Part shown: piece after piece, positions 22,904 to 33,132 of the stretch | Position numbering within the stretch: position 1 is the first letter of the stretch | Layout of the letters: each line of letters starts with the position of its first letter | Origin: Rhizopus sp. PT2906 | Lineage: Eukaryota > Mucoromycota > Mucoromycetes > Mucorales > Rhizopodaceae | Assembly (NCBI GenBank): GCA_025529335.1 | Contig: JAMYHX010000058.1 | Span: forward strand, 1-64,000 | DNA length: 64,000 nucleotides | Reading direction: 5' to 3' | Made by a program: the position numbers and the translations under genes | The notes under the pieces: generated by a model | The model's database searches: none | Told to the model about the DNA's origin: nothing | The model's input: the letters and a program-made list of their open reading frames with translations, nothing else

Positions 22904-23691
22904 ATGTTGACAATCACACTAGTTCGACACGGAAACACAAATGCAAACAATGAACGATGGATTCAAGGACAGTTGGGTAAGAAGAAAAACAAGCAAAATT
23001 CATGTCCTGAACGGCTTTTATCAGACACTGAGCTTAACGATAACGGACTGAAGCAAGCAAAACAATGTGGTGAACGCTTAAAAGACGAACGATTTGACCA
23101 TGTTTACTGTAGTGATTTGAAACGTTGCAGACAGGTAAAGAAGGGCATGATTTCATGATTTTTATATTGATATAAACCCTATGTGTGTGTGTGTGTGTGT
23201 GTGCCAAGACAGCAAGTGAAATCCTTGTTTTTCATGAATCCCTTACGGTTGAGTATCGCCCAGGACTAAGAGAAGCTGATTTTGGAAAACTATCAGGTTT
23301 GCCCATCAAGGCCTTGAGTCATGAAGCTGCACGGCTAAAGGTCTCGTATGATCAAGCGGCTGCTGTACACGGAGGGGAAACCCGGATGACTTTTGAAACT
23401 AGAATTATTCAAACATTTGAGACGATCGTAGAGGACGCAAAGGAAAAGGGATATACATCTATCCTGATAGTCACTCATGGTGGTCCTCTACGTTGCTTGG
23501 CTGCATATTGGGAGCAGCAAGGGTATCAAGTGATGGACACGTCCATAAGAATATCAACCGTGCCTCATGGAAACACGGCTGTGACAAAAATAACTATAGA
23601 TGATAACGGGAAGGGCTTTATCTATGAGTTTAATGATAGTAGTCATTTAGATGCGCAGAATGCAGCAAATGATCCTCCTCCTGCTGTATAA
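22904..23691 (+). CDS. histidine phosphatase (phosphoglycerate mutase-like, TIGAR/cobC type)
   Basis: Cytosolic 2-His phosphatase. Three exons (22904..22976, 23025..23134, 23209..23691) close in frame at 221 aa. The phospho-acceptor motif LVRHGNTNAN is at residues 6-15, followed by LNDNGLKQAKQCGERL, VYCSDLKRCRQT, the READFGKLSG acid block, and the second catalytic His in LIVTHGGPLRCL. It resembles fructose-2,6-bisphosphatase TIGAR and fungal YOR283W-type phosphatases; the substrate is unknown. The second intron ends in an (GT)n microsatellite with an unusual purine-rich CCAAG acceptor. An in-frame upstream ATG at 22815 would add a hydrophobic N-terminal extension; I prefer 22904 because the core begins there. 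Confidence 0.88.
23182..23203. repeat. (TG)11 microsatellite inside an intron
   Basis: Dinucleotide run directly before the 3' splice site of the histidine phosphatase intron 2, where a pyrimidine tract would normally be. Confidence 0.9.
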
Positions 23692-23744
23692 TGACACATA
23701 CTATCAAAGAGGGGTAATTGACCCTTGGAAAAATTGATGCACGC

Positions 23745-24004
23745 ATGTCGGGCAAAGCAAAAAGGGTTTATTTGAATAAAAGCTACATCAGTTCATCCTC
23801 CTCCAAAGTAAAAAAGGTAATTCACTTTTTCCTGTGGTTTTGTTTATTATCTCATACACACCAAAGGAGGAGGTTTGTGACATTAGTTCAGGAGCTCAGT
23901 GGCAACAAGAATTTCGTTATAGAGCGACAGTAAAGGAGAAAACAGGATTTTTTGTAACGAAAGAACAGAATGCTTCAGTAAGATATTTAAGGCAAATCAC
24001 TTGA
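23745..24004 (+). CDS. small two-exon ORF, 69 aa, unknown
   Basis: ATG 23745 opens a basic 24-codon exon (MSGKAKRVYLNKSYISSSSS...) ending at 23816 before a GTAATT donor. An AAAG acceptor at 23866 restores a phase-0 frame (EEVCDISSGAQWQQEFRYRA...) that runs to TGA 24002. The two halves join in frame and the second stays open for 45 codons, which is suggestive. I recognise no family. It could be a real small protein or chance. Confidence 0.35.
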
Positions 24005-24942
24005 TGGACTTTATTAGTATATTTCTTTATTCTTTTCGCCCTTTTTACAAATGCTGAAAAAGACAATTATAAATAACTCAGATATTCTTCTTTTTTTAGA
24101 ACATTTGATAGTTCACTTTCTTTGACCTAAGCCATTTTCTTTATGAATGAAAGTCTAGCCACAGCTGAAAGAAGGGCTTTACATTCTGTATCCAAGAAAG
24201 GTAAAGTAACAATCAACTAAAGGGGCTACCTTTTTTGGATGCTTTAGCTGCTACAAGCGATTGAGACTACACATTTAATAAAAGCCTCCTGATATCAGTA
24301 GTAGGAAAAAGAGAGAGAAAGAGAAAATCTTGTCGTGCATTAATGTCGTAACCGGATGATGAATATTGGTGTGATTGGAGCAGTGAGCTAAACAATGAAG
24401 TGAGGGAAGGAACATGTTCTGAGAAGTAAAAGTTCTGATCTACTCAACTATCTGCTGCAATAGAGATAAACTGTCGGTATCTTTCCGGCTACTGGATTCT
24501 CCTTCATGCTTAATTTAGAGAGGCTGAAGGAACTCAAAGTGGCTTATGTGTTCCCTCAGGAGACATTTTCCATATTTAGAAAAAACAGAAAAATGATTTG
24601 ACACTTATTTTTAGATTCAACTTCCACTAGGGACGACATGACTTTCCAGAAAAGTGTTTGATACATCTACACAAGGAACCTTGCCTACTTTAGCACATAA
24701 CAATTTGTAACAAGGGGGCGAAAAAAAAAAGATCGAGTTTATTTTAAGCAGGTTAAGGAGAAAAAAAGGGATAGAACACGTCTATGGTTTAGCCCGCCTC
24801 TTTCTTGTGCTTATTTTTTTTTTCTCTTTAAAGTTTAGACGAAAAAGTAAATAAATATCAAATCAATTAAAAAACAAATCTCCTATTTTTCTCTTTTTCT
24901 TTCTTGTCTTTATTTATTTTGTTTCATTACTCCATTGATACC
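24005..24942. other. intergenic, about 0.9 kb
   Basis: No conserved frame or RNA gene seen. The right part is the pyrimidine-rich promoter of the RabGAP gene, with T-rich tracts at about 24810 and 24885-24920. Confidence 0.55.
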
Positions 24943-26678
24943 ATGACGACCATTGTCCACTCCGATACCATCACCAAAGAAACCACATCCGACAACACAT
25001 CCTTTCTGACAAAGAAAGATCAAGAAATACAGACTTCTTCAAATACGATCTCAGACATTACATACAGCGACGACGACGACAGCACATGTACTTTTGATTC
25101 ATTGGAAGACGATAAATTACTTCTTACACCGCCTATGGAAGAAGAAGAAGAAGCCTCAATTGAAGAACTAAATGAAAAAGAAGACGAACATGATGTCGAT
25201 TGGGGTAATAAAAGTAATAAACACAAACGAATGGACATTTATTTTATTTGCACCACCTAGAGTTCTGGTCAAAAGTTATTTCAAATTACAGTCAATTCAC
25301 CCAATCAGAGACAAAGCGACTATCAGCTCAAGTCGTACAACACGGTATACCCTCTGCACTTCGAGGCACCATTTGGCCACTGCTCACAAATATATCCAAC
25401 CTACAAGGCTTACAAGAAGTATACGTTCAATTGCTAAGGCAGGAATCAGTATATGAGAAAGCAATCACCCGCGACCTTCATAGGACATTTCCATATCACC
25501 CTTACTTTCAAAGCATTCAAGGACAAGAAGCATTATTTAATGTCGTAAAAGCATACTCGATCTATGATCCTGAAGTGGGCTACTGTCAAGGACTTGCATT
25601 TGTAGCAGGTCCTCTCTTGTTGAATGTAAACAATTGTTATTTTTTTTTTTTTGGTGCGTGTGTATTCATGTTGTTTTTAATAGATGCCAGAAGAGGAAGC
25701 ATTCTGCACGCTTGTTCAATTACTTCAAAAATACAAAATCAGAGGTCAATTCACGCCCCAGCTTGATTTATTAAGACTTCGATTACACCAATTTGATGGA
25801 CTCCTGCAAGATCACTTGCCACATATACACAGACACTTTAATGAGCAAGGGATACGATCCAACATGTATGCATCGCAGTGGTTTCTAACCTTATTTGCTT
25901 ATAAATTCCCTCTAAAGGTGGTTTATCGCATCTATGACATCTTGTTTACAGAAGGAGCCAATTGTCTATTCAGGATCGGATTGGCATTACTGGCAAAAAA
26001 CCAAGCCAATATTCTCTCCCTAGACTTTGATTCACTTGTTACCTATTTAAAAGATGATATGCTTGATGTGTATGAGGTAGATAGAATGATACTCTTTCTC
26101 TATTAGTTACTTATTCTTTTTTTTTTTTTTTCTTTTAGGGCAATGTCACTGATCTGCTAAGTGAATCACATAGCATTGTTATCTCTCAAAAGCGGCTTGA
26201 AAAATTAGCCAAAGATTATCAGATTGAAAGCACAAAGGCAGACAATGAAGCATGTTTGATTCAGTCTTTAAAAAAGGAAAACAGACTACTTGCCGAGAAA
26301 TTCAAGCATCTCAGCAAGGAGAATCAGAAGACAAAAGAAGAGCATGCGCAGGCCGCAAAGGAATTAGCAATCAAAAGTAAAGAGTTGACACGAATCCAAG
26401 ATGAACGTGATGCACTACGGCAACAAAACCAAGAGTTGAAACAGATGGTGGAACAGATATCGGTCGAAGTTGAATCACATATGCAGTCTGACATGGAAAA
26501 ATTATGTACAAAGAACCAGCTATTGACACAAAAGAATGCACAACTACAGGATCAATTGGCCGATATGGAAAGCGTATTGGTTGAGATAAAGCTGAAATAT
26601 GCTTTAAGTGAAAGCGAAAGAGAGAAACTGAGTCAAAGGCTGTGTGAATTAAAAAAGTGTGTGAATTCAACTCTGTAA
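24943..26678 (+). CDS. GYP5: TBC-domain Rab GTPase-activating protein (Gyp5/EVI5 type)
   Basis: Stimulates GTP hydrolysis by Rab/Ypt proteins, probably on the secretory or endosomal route. Four exons (24943..25204, 25261..25625, 25684..26076, 26139..26678) close in frame at 519 aa. Acidic N-terminus (residues 1-87) with DDDD and EEEEE runs. TBC domain about residues 88-330: VVQHGIPSALRGTIWPLL, the arginine-finger block ITRDLHRTFPYHPYF, the glutamine-finger YCQGLAFVAG, and SQWFLTLFAYKFPL with IYDILFTEG. A coiled coil covers about residues 350-515 (Lys/Glu/Gln heptads). Shorter than yeast Gyp5, but the order is the same as in Gyp5/Gyl1 and EVI5. Confidence 0.93.
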
Positions 26679-27126
26679 CATACAGATGTGATGGTTAAAT
26701 AAAATGTATATTTATTGATTATGTATCTTTACCCCCCTTTTATTTCATTTATACTTGTTTAGTTGAAATCTCTTGATCAAAAATAGATGCGTTATAGAAA
26801 GATAAGAATAACACGTCATTTATATCAACAACAAGATGACACATTGACATCCATCTACACATGTTCTTTTTTCTGAATGAGGCACCCAATGAGTAGAGTA
26901 ATTATCCTTGACCTTAAAGCTTACAACTTGACAACTTTTTTTAAATGGTTGACATGCCCATTCATTATAATTCACACTCGAGTAAATTAAATGAAAAAGT
27001 AATCGAGTACCTCTTTTGTTTCCACCGAGTCAAGTCAAAGAACCTATCAAAATTTTTTCTTTGGTAGCAAATGTATAAAACAAGCACCTTGTATACACAC
27101 TTTTTTCTTTTCTTCCTTCTTAAACC
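26679..27126. other. intergenic, promoter of GCV1
   Basis: Contains a pyrimidine-rich stretch at about 27100-27123 next to the start. Nothing else recognised. Confidence 0.5.
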
Positions 27127-28535
27127 ATGTTTGCTACCAAGATTCCTGTGTCTTCTTTACGTCCTGTGACAAAGCGTTTTTATGCAGCTGCTGCTACTGG
27201 GGTAAATTTTTTTTTAATATGGACCAACTAGGACTAATAGATAATTCATTTAGGCCATCAAAAAGACTGCACTGTATGATTTACATGTAAAACATGGGGG
27301 TAAAATGGTCCCATTTGCAGGATACTCTATGCCTGTTCAATATGATAATATGGGTCTTATTGCTTCACACCTTCACACGCGTGAGAAGGCATCTATTTTT
27401 GATGTATCACATATGCTTCAGTCACGGTAAGTTGAAAGAAAGGGATCCAAAAAAAAAAAAAAAAATAACCAGAGAATAGTGTCACTGGTAAAGATCGTAA
27501 AAAGTTCTTTGAGACACTTGTCGTCGCCGATTTGCACAATATGCCCGTAGGTCAAGGCACTCTATCTGTATTTACAAATGAACAAGGCGGTATCATTGAT
27601 GATACTATCATCATGCAACAAGAAGACAATCTTTACGTTGTCTCTAATGCTGCTTGCGCTGATAAAGATATTGCTCATATTCGCAAGCATCTCACTGAGT
27701 TTCAAAATAAGGGAGGTGATGTTGATTTCAACATCATCACTGATCACTCTTTAATCGCCATTCAGGGACCCAAGGCAGCAGCTGCCCTTGAGGAGTTGGT
27801 AGGCAAAGACCTGAATGACTTTGGCTTCATGCACGGAAGACATATGGATATAGCTGGTGTGCCTTGTCACGTGGCTCGTTCTGGCTATACAGGTGAAGAT
27901 GGTTTTGAGGTAAGAACAAAAAAAAAAAAGAGATGGGCGGTATTTTAATTGTTAGTAGTTGTCCATTCCTACGGAAGAGATTGTTACAATCACAGAAAAA
28001 TTATTAGCGCACCCTGATGTTGAACTAGCAGGTCTTGGCGCTCGTGATTCTCTTAGACTTGAAGCAGGACTTTGTCTTTACGGTAATGATTTGGATGAAA
28101 CAACGACTCCTGTTGAAGCTGGATTAACTTGGACCATTCGTAAGTATAAAAACATTCAAACTAAGAAATCAAATATAGATTCCATTAATGAATTCATTTT
28201 ATATAGCTAAATCTCGTAGAGAGACTGGAGGCTTTTTAGGCGCTGAGCACATTCTACCACAAATTAAAGGTGGTGTTACTCGTCGTCGCATTGGATTGAT
28301 AGTCGAAGGTGCCCCCGCTCGTGGAGGAGCTGAAATTCTGAACAAGGAAGGCGAAGTGATTGGTACTGTCACTTCTGGTTGCCCATCACCATCACTCAAA
28401 AAGAACATTGCAATGGGATACGTAAAGAATGGATATCACAAGAAGGGAACTGAATTAAATGTTAAAGTTAGAAATAAGGTGTACAGCGCTAATGTAACAA
28501 AGATGCCTTTTGTTGAGGCTAAATATCATAAATAA
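27127..28535 (+). CDS. GCV1: aminomethyltransferase, T-protein of the glycine cleavage system
   Basis: Mitochondrial enzyme that transfers the methylene group from aminomethyl-H-protein to tetrahydrofolate. Five exons (27127..27201, 27254..27426, 27480..27909, 27959..28139, 28207..28535) close in frame at 395 aa. The N-terminus MFATKIPVSSLRPVTKRFYA is a typical presequence, cleaved after the RFYA region. Core motifs: LYDLHVKHGGKMVPFAGYSM, FDVSHM, GGIIDDTI, GYTGEDGFE (folate-site acid), ARDSLRLEAGLCLYGNDL and a C-terminal IGLIVEGAPARGG domain. The other glycine-cleavage genes are not in this window. Confidence 0.95.
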
Positions 28536-28619
28536 ATAATTTCTTGATGCTATTTCTAACGTGTAACTTGAAAAATTATACTCATAATCACAGGACGTGT
28601 AATTGATGAATTTATAATA

Positions 28620-29005
28620 TTATACATACAGTTCCCGTCCAATGGTATATCTGAGATCACTATTAATGTCTATTTGAAAAGGCGATACAATAGCGACAAT
28701 GTTATGATGATTGCAATTGTCAAACATGTCCTCTTTATAAACACACATGGGCTGGGAAATCGTGGAATTGAATGCTCCAACGTAAGGTAAATAAGCTACT
28801 TGCAATTGTTGTCATGACTACACAATTACCATAGGTACCATCGTATTCCTACATTATAGAAAAAGGTAATGCTGTTCAACCTAGTACAAGTTTCATATTT
28901 ACCAATCGTGATACTAACGATCGTCCGAACTGCTGGCATTACATAAGCCAATAGTAAGAGTAAAATAAGACATGCTCTTTTATACAATGTAGCACTAGTC
29001 AACAT
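28620..29005 (-). CDS. small predicted secreted protein, unknown
   Basis: Minus-strand ATG at 29005 gives MLTSATLYKRACLILLLLLA, a textbook signal peptide. The rest is likely in two further exons: a 19-nt mini-exon (28830..28848, EYDGTY) and a last exon (28620..28798, AYLPYVGAFNSTISQPMCVY through GRELYV). With a GTTAGT donor at 28918 the model closes at 94 aa. It has an N-glycosylation site (NST) and at least two Cys in the mature part. Unknown family. The first donor is uncertain: GTAAAT, 13 nt further on, is a better donor but breaks the frame. Confidence 0.42.
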
Positions 29006-29228
29006 CTTCTTTTTATAAAAAAAAAAAGTATCTTACCAGGGAAAAGATCAATCGATCAATTGACATTATTGGTAATAATAGCGGATAAACAGATTATTCC
29101 AGTCCAGAAATGATGTGTCAAAAAACGGGGTCATTATCAGTAGCATTCATCTCAGTTCTGTAACATAAAACATATAAATAGGACACAAATTTTCATCTGA
29201 TAACCTCTCCATCATTTCTTTACTGAAT

Positions 29229-30554
29229 ATGCTCAGATCCCATTACCTTCTTTTACTTGCTCTTCTTTTCTGTCTTGCTGTCTTGGCCAAGGCTGGTAAA
29301 CATGACGACGACGACGACGATGATGATGACTCTAAAGTATCTCTCGAATGGCTCATGGATCATCTTGGCTCAAGCAAAAACTATCCTTCCTACAAGTTCC
29401 AACACACTCCTGAAGATCCTATTACCAAAGACTATGACTTGGAGCAAATCCAATTTATCATTCGTCACGGAACAAGATACCCTACGGATGGCGATGTTGA
29501 AGGTATCCAAGCTGCTATTGAGAAGCTGAAGGAAAGCAAAAAGAAATTGGAGTGGTTAGAAGACGTACACAGCTATAATATGCACTATGAAGGCCTCTTG
29601 AACACGCGTGGTCAAATGGAACACTACTTGATGGGCCGCCGTCTTGCTGTTCGCTTTCCAAAGTTTATCAAAAACTTGACTACTGATGGTATGGTCGTTC
29701 CTGAGTTCGGTGCCTATTCTTCTTGGTCTAGCCGTACTACTCAATCCGGTCATGCTTTCACCATGGGTCTCTATGAAAATGTTGGCAAGCTTGGATCTGC
29801 CAACATGATGGCTGTTCCCTTATTCACCTTTAAGGAAAACAACGATTCCCTTATTGCCTTCCACAAAGCCTGTCCCAAGTGGGAAAAAGAAGCCAAGCCT
29901 TTGGTCAAGAAGAAGACTGCCTTTACCGTCAAGCGTTATTTGGACCCCATTGCCTCAAGACTTTCTGGTAAACTCGGCTTGAATCTCACATCTGACGACG
30001 TCTTGAACTTTTACAGTGGTTGCCAATCTGAAGCCTCCATCTATGGCAAGGCCGATACGTTCTGTCAATTGATGACCAAGAAAGAGCTTGAAGATTTGGA
30101 GTATAACGAAGACTTGAAGCACTACTACAAGTACTCTTATGGTATTCCTGAAGTGAATGCTGATATGGCCTGTGATCTTGGCAAGAAGATTGTCGAAAAC
30201 ATTGAAAGCACGGACAAGGTAAAGCTCGACTTGAAGTTTGGCCACTCTGAAACCATGTTGCCCCTTCGTACCTTCCTTGGTCTTTTCCATGACAAGGATC
30301 TCTCTGAAAACACTCCCGAGAGCGAAATTGAGAACCGTCAGTTCCGCTTGTCTAAATTTGGTTTCTATGCTAACAACATCATGTTCCAAGTCCTTCGTCA
30401 CAAGAAGACACAAAAGAAGTTTATTCGTGTGTTGGACAATGAAGAAATCATCAAGTTCCCTGGTTGTCAAAGTGAAATGTGTCCTGTTGAACAGTTCATG
30501 GCTTATATGAAGCCTAAACTCACTTGCAATTTCCAAAAGAATTGTGATCTTTAA
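29229..30554 (+). CDS. secreted histidine acid phosphatase (MINPP1/phytase-like)
   Basis: Single-exon gene, 441 aa. Signal peptide of about 22 residues (LLLLALLFCLAVLAKAG), then a run of nine Asp. The catalytic RHGTRYPT block has its nucleophile His at residue 80, and the second active-site motif reads FGHSETMLPLRTFLGLF. Layout and the HSE-type proton donor fit the multiple inositol polyphosphate phosphatase/phytase branch of histidine acid phosphatases. Cysteines near the C-terminus (PGCQSEMCPVE) likely form disulfides. Codon choice is strongly biased to C/T-ending synonyms with no intron, suggesting high expression. Probably releases phosphate from inositol phosphates outside the cell or in the endomembrane system. 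Confidence 0.92.
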   Translation: MLRSHYLLLLALLFCLAVLAKAGKHDDDDDDDDDSKVSLEWLMDHLGSSKNYPSYKFQHTPEDPITKDYDLEQIQFIIRHGTRYPTDGDVEGIQAAIEKLKESKKKLEWLEDVHSYNMHYEGLLNTRGQMEHYLMGRRLAVRFPKFIKNLTTDGMVVPEFGAYSSWSSRTTQSGHAFTMGLYENVGKLGSANMMAVPLFTFKENNDSLIAFHKACPKWEKEAKPLVKKKTAFTVKRYLDPIASRLSGKLGLNLTSDDVLNFYSGCQSEASIYGKADTFCQLMTKKELEDLEYNEDLKHYYKYSYGIPEVNADMACDLGKKIVENIESTDKVKLDLKFGHSETMLPLRTFLGLFHDKDLSENTPESEIENRQFRLSKFGFYANNIMFQVLRHKKTQKKFIRVLDNEEIIKFPGCQSEMCPVEQFMAYMKPKLTCNFQKNCDL

Positions 30555-30606
30555 TTAACTGCATTATTTATTGATATAATAAAATGGTATATTATTATTA
30601 TTATTG

Positions 30607-31309
30607 TTAGCACGCACATGAATTATTATTATTATTACGTTTATTATGATGAGTGGTATTGTTTAATTGAACAGTCTGACCTCTCAGAAACTCTGTCTTT
30701 TTATCATCCATCGTGGTCAATTTACTCGATAATTTGTCAAATATTGTATGAATAAGTGAATCAAATGCATTTTCGACATTGATGCTCTGTAGAGCGCTTG
30801 TTTCCATAAACGCCAGATCGTTTACTTTTGCATACTCTAATGCCTCCTCTACTGTCACTTGTCGGTCTTTTTCTAAATCTGACTTGTTGCCCACCAGCAT
30901 GAGGATGCTCTCTGAGTGTGCTTCGTTCGATTTGATCTCGTTTAGCCATCTTGGTATACTCATAAATGATTCTCTCTTTGTAATATCATACACAAGCAAT
31001 GCACCTACAGCACCCCTATAGTATCTATATGCAGAAACGGTTCATCTCTGTTTTTTATTTTCATATTTAGATTTACCGTTTAGTGATACTTCTGTATCTC
31101 TCTTGGCCTGCTGTATCCCATATCTGTACTCGAACTCTTTTATCTTTAATGACTATATTCTTCATACTCAAATCCAATCCAATCGTGCTCTTGCTTGCGA
31201 AATCAAATGTGTTGTGAATAAATCGACCCAGTAGATTCGTTTTCCCTACACCAGAATCACCAATGACGACTATTTTGAACAAGTAATCATAAGAGCTTTC
31301 TTCTGTCAT
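30607..31309 (-). CDS. Rab GTPase, Rab11/Ypt31-like
   Basis: Small GTPase for recycling-endosome or late-Golgi traffic. Two exons, complement(30607..31024, 31077..31309), close in frame at 216 aa. G boxes: GDSGVGKTNLL (P-loop), STIG (switch I Thr), WDTAGQERYRSIT, GNKSD, ETSAL. RabF segments YYRGAVGALLVYDIT match Rab11 most closely. The Rab11-typical GKS is GKT here and the switch I continuation (LDLSMKNI) differs from the usual GVEFAT, so this looks like a divergent paralogue. C-terminus is Asn-rich and ends CAC, a double-prenylation signal. Confidence 0.9.
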
Positions 31310-31406
31310 GATAATAATAAAAAGAAAAAAAGAGAATAAAGAAATTAAAATAGAAAGAGAAAATGCATCGATGTATGACAAAAGTATCACATGAAAAAAG
31401 ATCTCT

Positions 31407-32960
31407 TTATTGTTTTCTTTGAGTGATGGCAATCATAGCAGCCAAGGCGGCACCAATACCATGTCCATCACGAGTGATACCAATGTTGATATGATTCACT
31501 CTTTCACCATAGAGTGCCTTTAATGCATCATTCACTCTTCTTGGGAAGTTGGGGAAGTGCTCCCAGACAGAACCTTCCATACCTATGATAATCATCAGTT
31601 ATCTCTCTCTATGGTCACACTTGTTTCTAAAATACTCACTGATCGTCAATCCTTGTTCGAGCGCATCCTTCTTATCAATGATGGCACTGATAGCAGCAGC
31701 AACCAACCGAGCAGCACGGCGGGCCACAAGATCACAAATTGTCTTGACAATCTGACGATCGGTCAGAGTGGTGGATGAAATGTTCATGATAGATTCCAAG
31801 ATATGCTTTGTTTCTTCCAAATCGACTGAATCATCCGACTCAATCGCGCTCATATAAGATGCTTCAAAGAAGTAAGGTGTGTTCAGTTCGGTCGAGTACT
31901 GTCCGTCAAAGAGTAAGCGACGATCAAGAAAATCGACCATGATCAGACGCGCGATCTCACCGAGATAGAGACCAGAGACCATTTTTTCAAACACGTGAAT
32001 ACCAGGATTGACTGATTGACGGTTCAAACGGTTATCATAAAAGGTGCGTGGCAAGAACGTAAGGTTGTTGTCTCCAAAGCTTCCCCATTCTGTGTTGATG
32101 ATCATTTCGCCATCTCCATTAGGAGGTGATTGCGTATTGTACTTTTTGATTTCGCTGACTTGTTCCCAGTATGCAGCATTTGTACCTGTGCTGATAGTGC
32201 ATGCAACCAGCGTATCCAGGCTTCGATAACTGTGAGCCAAGAGACACCCAACCGCTCCGTTCACGACAGCCTCGACGTTGATGTTGATATGACGACGCTT
32301 AAATCCAGTCTGCAAGAGCTCAGCAATGTTCTTGTTGTTGGCACCCGTGATCTCAAAGTCTTTGGTCCATTGGATGACGACAGCCTTATTCAACGCGCTC
32401 TGCTCGAGAGGGAAAGAGAGGACGAAACCGAGAGCTAAAGGTGACTTGATTTCATATTTGCCCACAAAGCTTAAAAACGAATCTACGCTTTCGACGAGAA
32501 AATCAATCATGTTCTGGATCGATCCTTTCTTCAATGGATCGTGTATCACGTATTTCTGTTGACGAGTGCTGATACGTCCTTGGCCATGCAAGTTGACAAG
32601 ATAGACGCGGACGTTAGAACCTGTAGACAGAAGTTGGTGTTACTTTCTTATTACGTCAATCCATAATGCAGTCCCCCCCACTATTATTAAAAACTACTTA
32701 CCGCTCACTTCTAAACCAAGGTATTCGCCTGTTTCTTGACCTGTGGGATGTTTAAAGATCCATGAAGGTAGCATAGCCATATTAGATTCATTTGATTCTA
32801 AACCTGTTTTCATTTCCTCTATCAGGTTATTTCTAAACTCTTTCAACTGCTCCGTAGATAGTTTGAAGCAATCTTTCAACTCCTCGATGGCCTTTTCTTG
32901 ACTTTCTGTACCGCCCAAGATGGGTCCATTAGAAAATGATTTACGATGCTCGGTAGACAT
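31407..32960 (-). CDS. hexokinase-family protein, probably catalytically inactive
   Basis: Two-domain hexokinase fold, 471 aa in three exons, complement(31407..31582, 31640..32620, 32702..32960), closing in frame. Family marks: LGFVLSFPLEQSALNKAVVI, QWTKDFEITG, STGTN (about 231-234), NTEWGSFGDN (Glu near 264), MVSGLYLGEIARL, MEGSVWEHFP and a C-terminal GHGIGAALAAMIA. Key changes: the catalytic-base motif NDTVG is NGAVG (about 207-211), so the Asp is Gly; the phosphate-1 loop DLGGTN is EVSGSN. Known fungal relatives with such changes (HxkC/XprF, HxkD types) act as regulators. Frame and introns are intact, so this is a gene, not a pseudogene. Likely a sensor or regulator; function not shown. 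Confidence 0.9.
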
Positions 32961-33132
32961 TTTGTATATGGAAAAAAAGGAAAAAAAGCAAAAACAAAAA
33001 AAAAAAAAAAAAAACAAAAGGTTATAGCTTTTAAGCTGTGTGTATTTTAATTTAATTTCCCGCAAAGATTTCCTACTGATAAAGTCCACATTAAGCAATC
33101 GTTATTAACCTGTGGCATGTTGTTTTATTTTA

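Noticed and set aside
29955..30536. A 193-codon antisense frame within the histidine acid phosphatase gene
   Set aside because: Same effect as for HSP90: a highly biased sense gene and no protein features in the antisense product.
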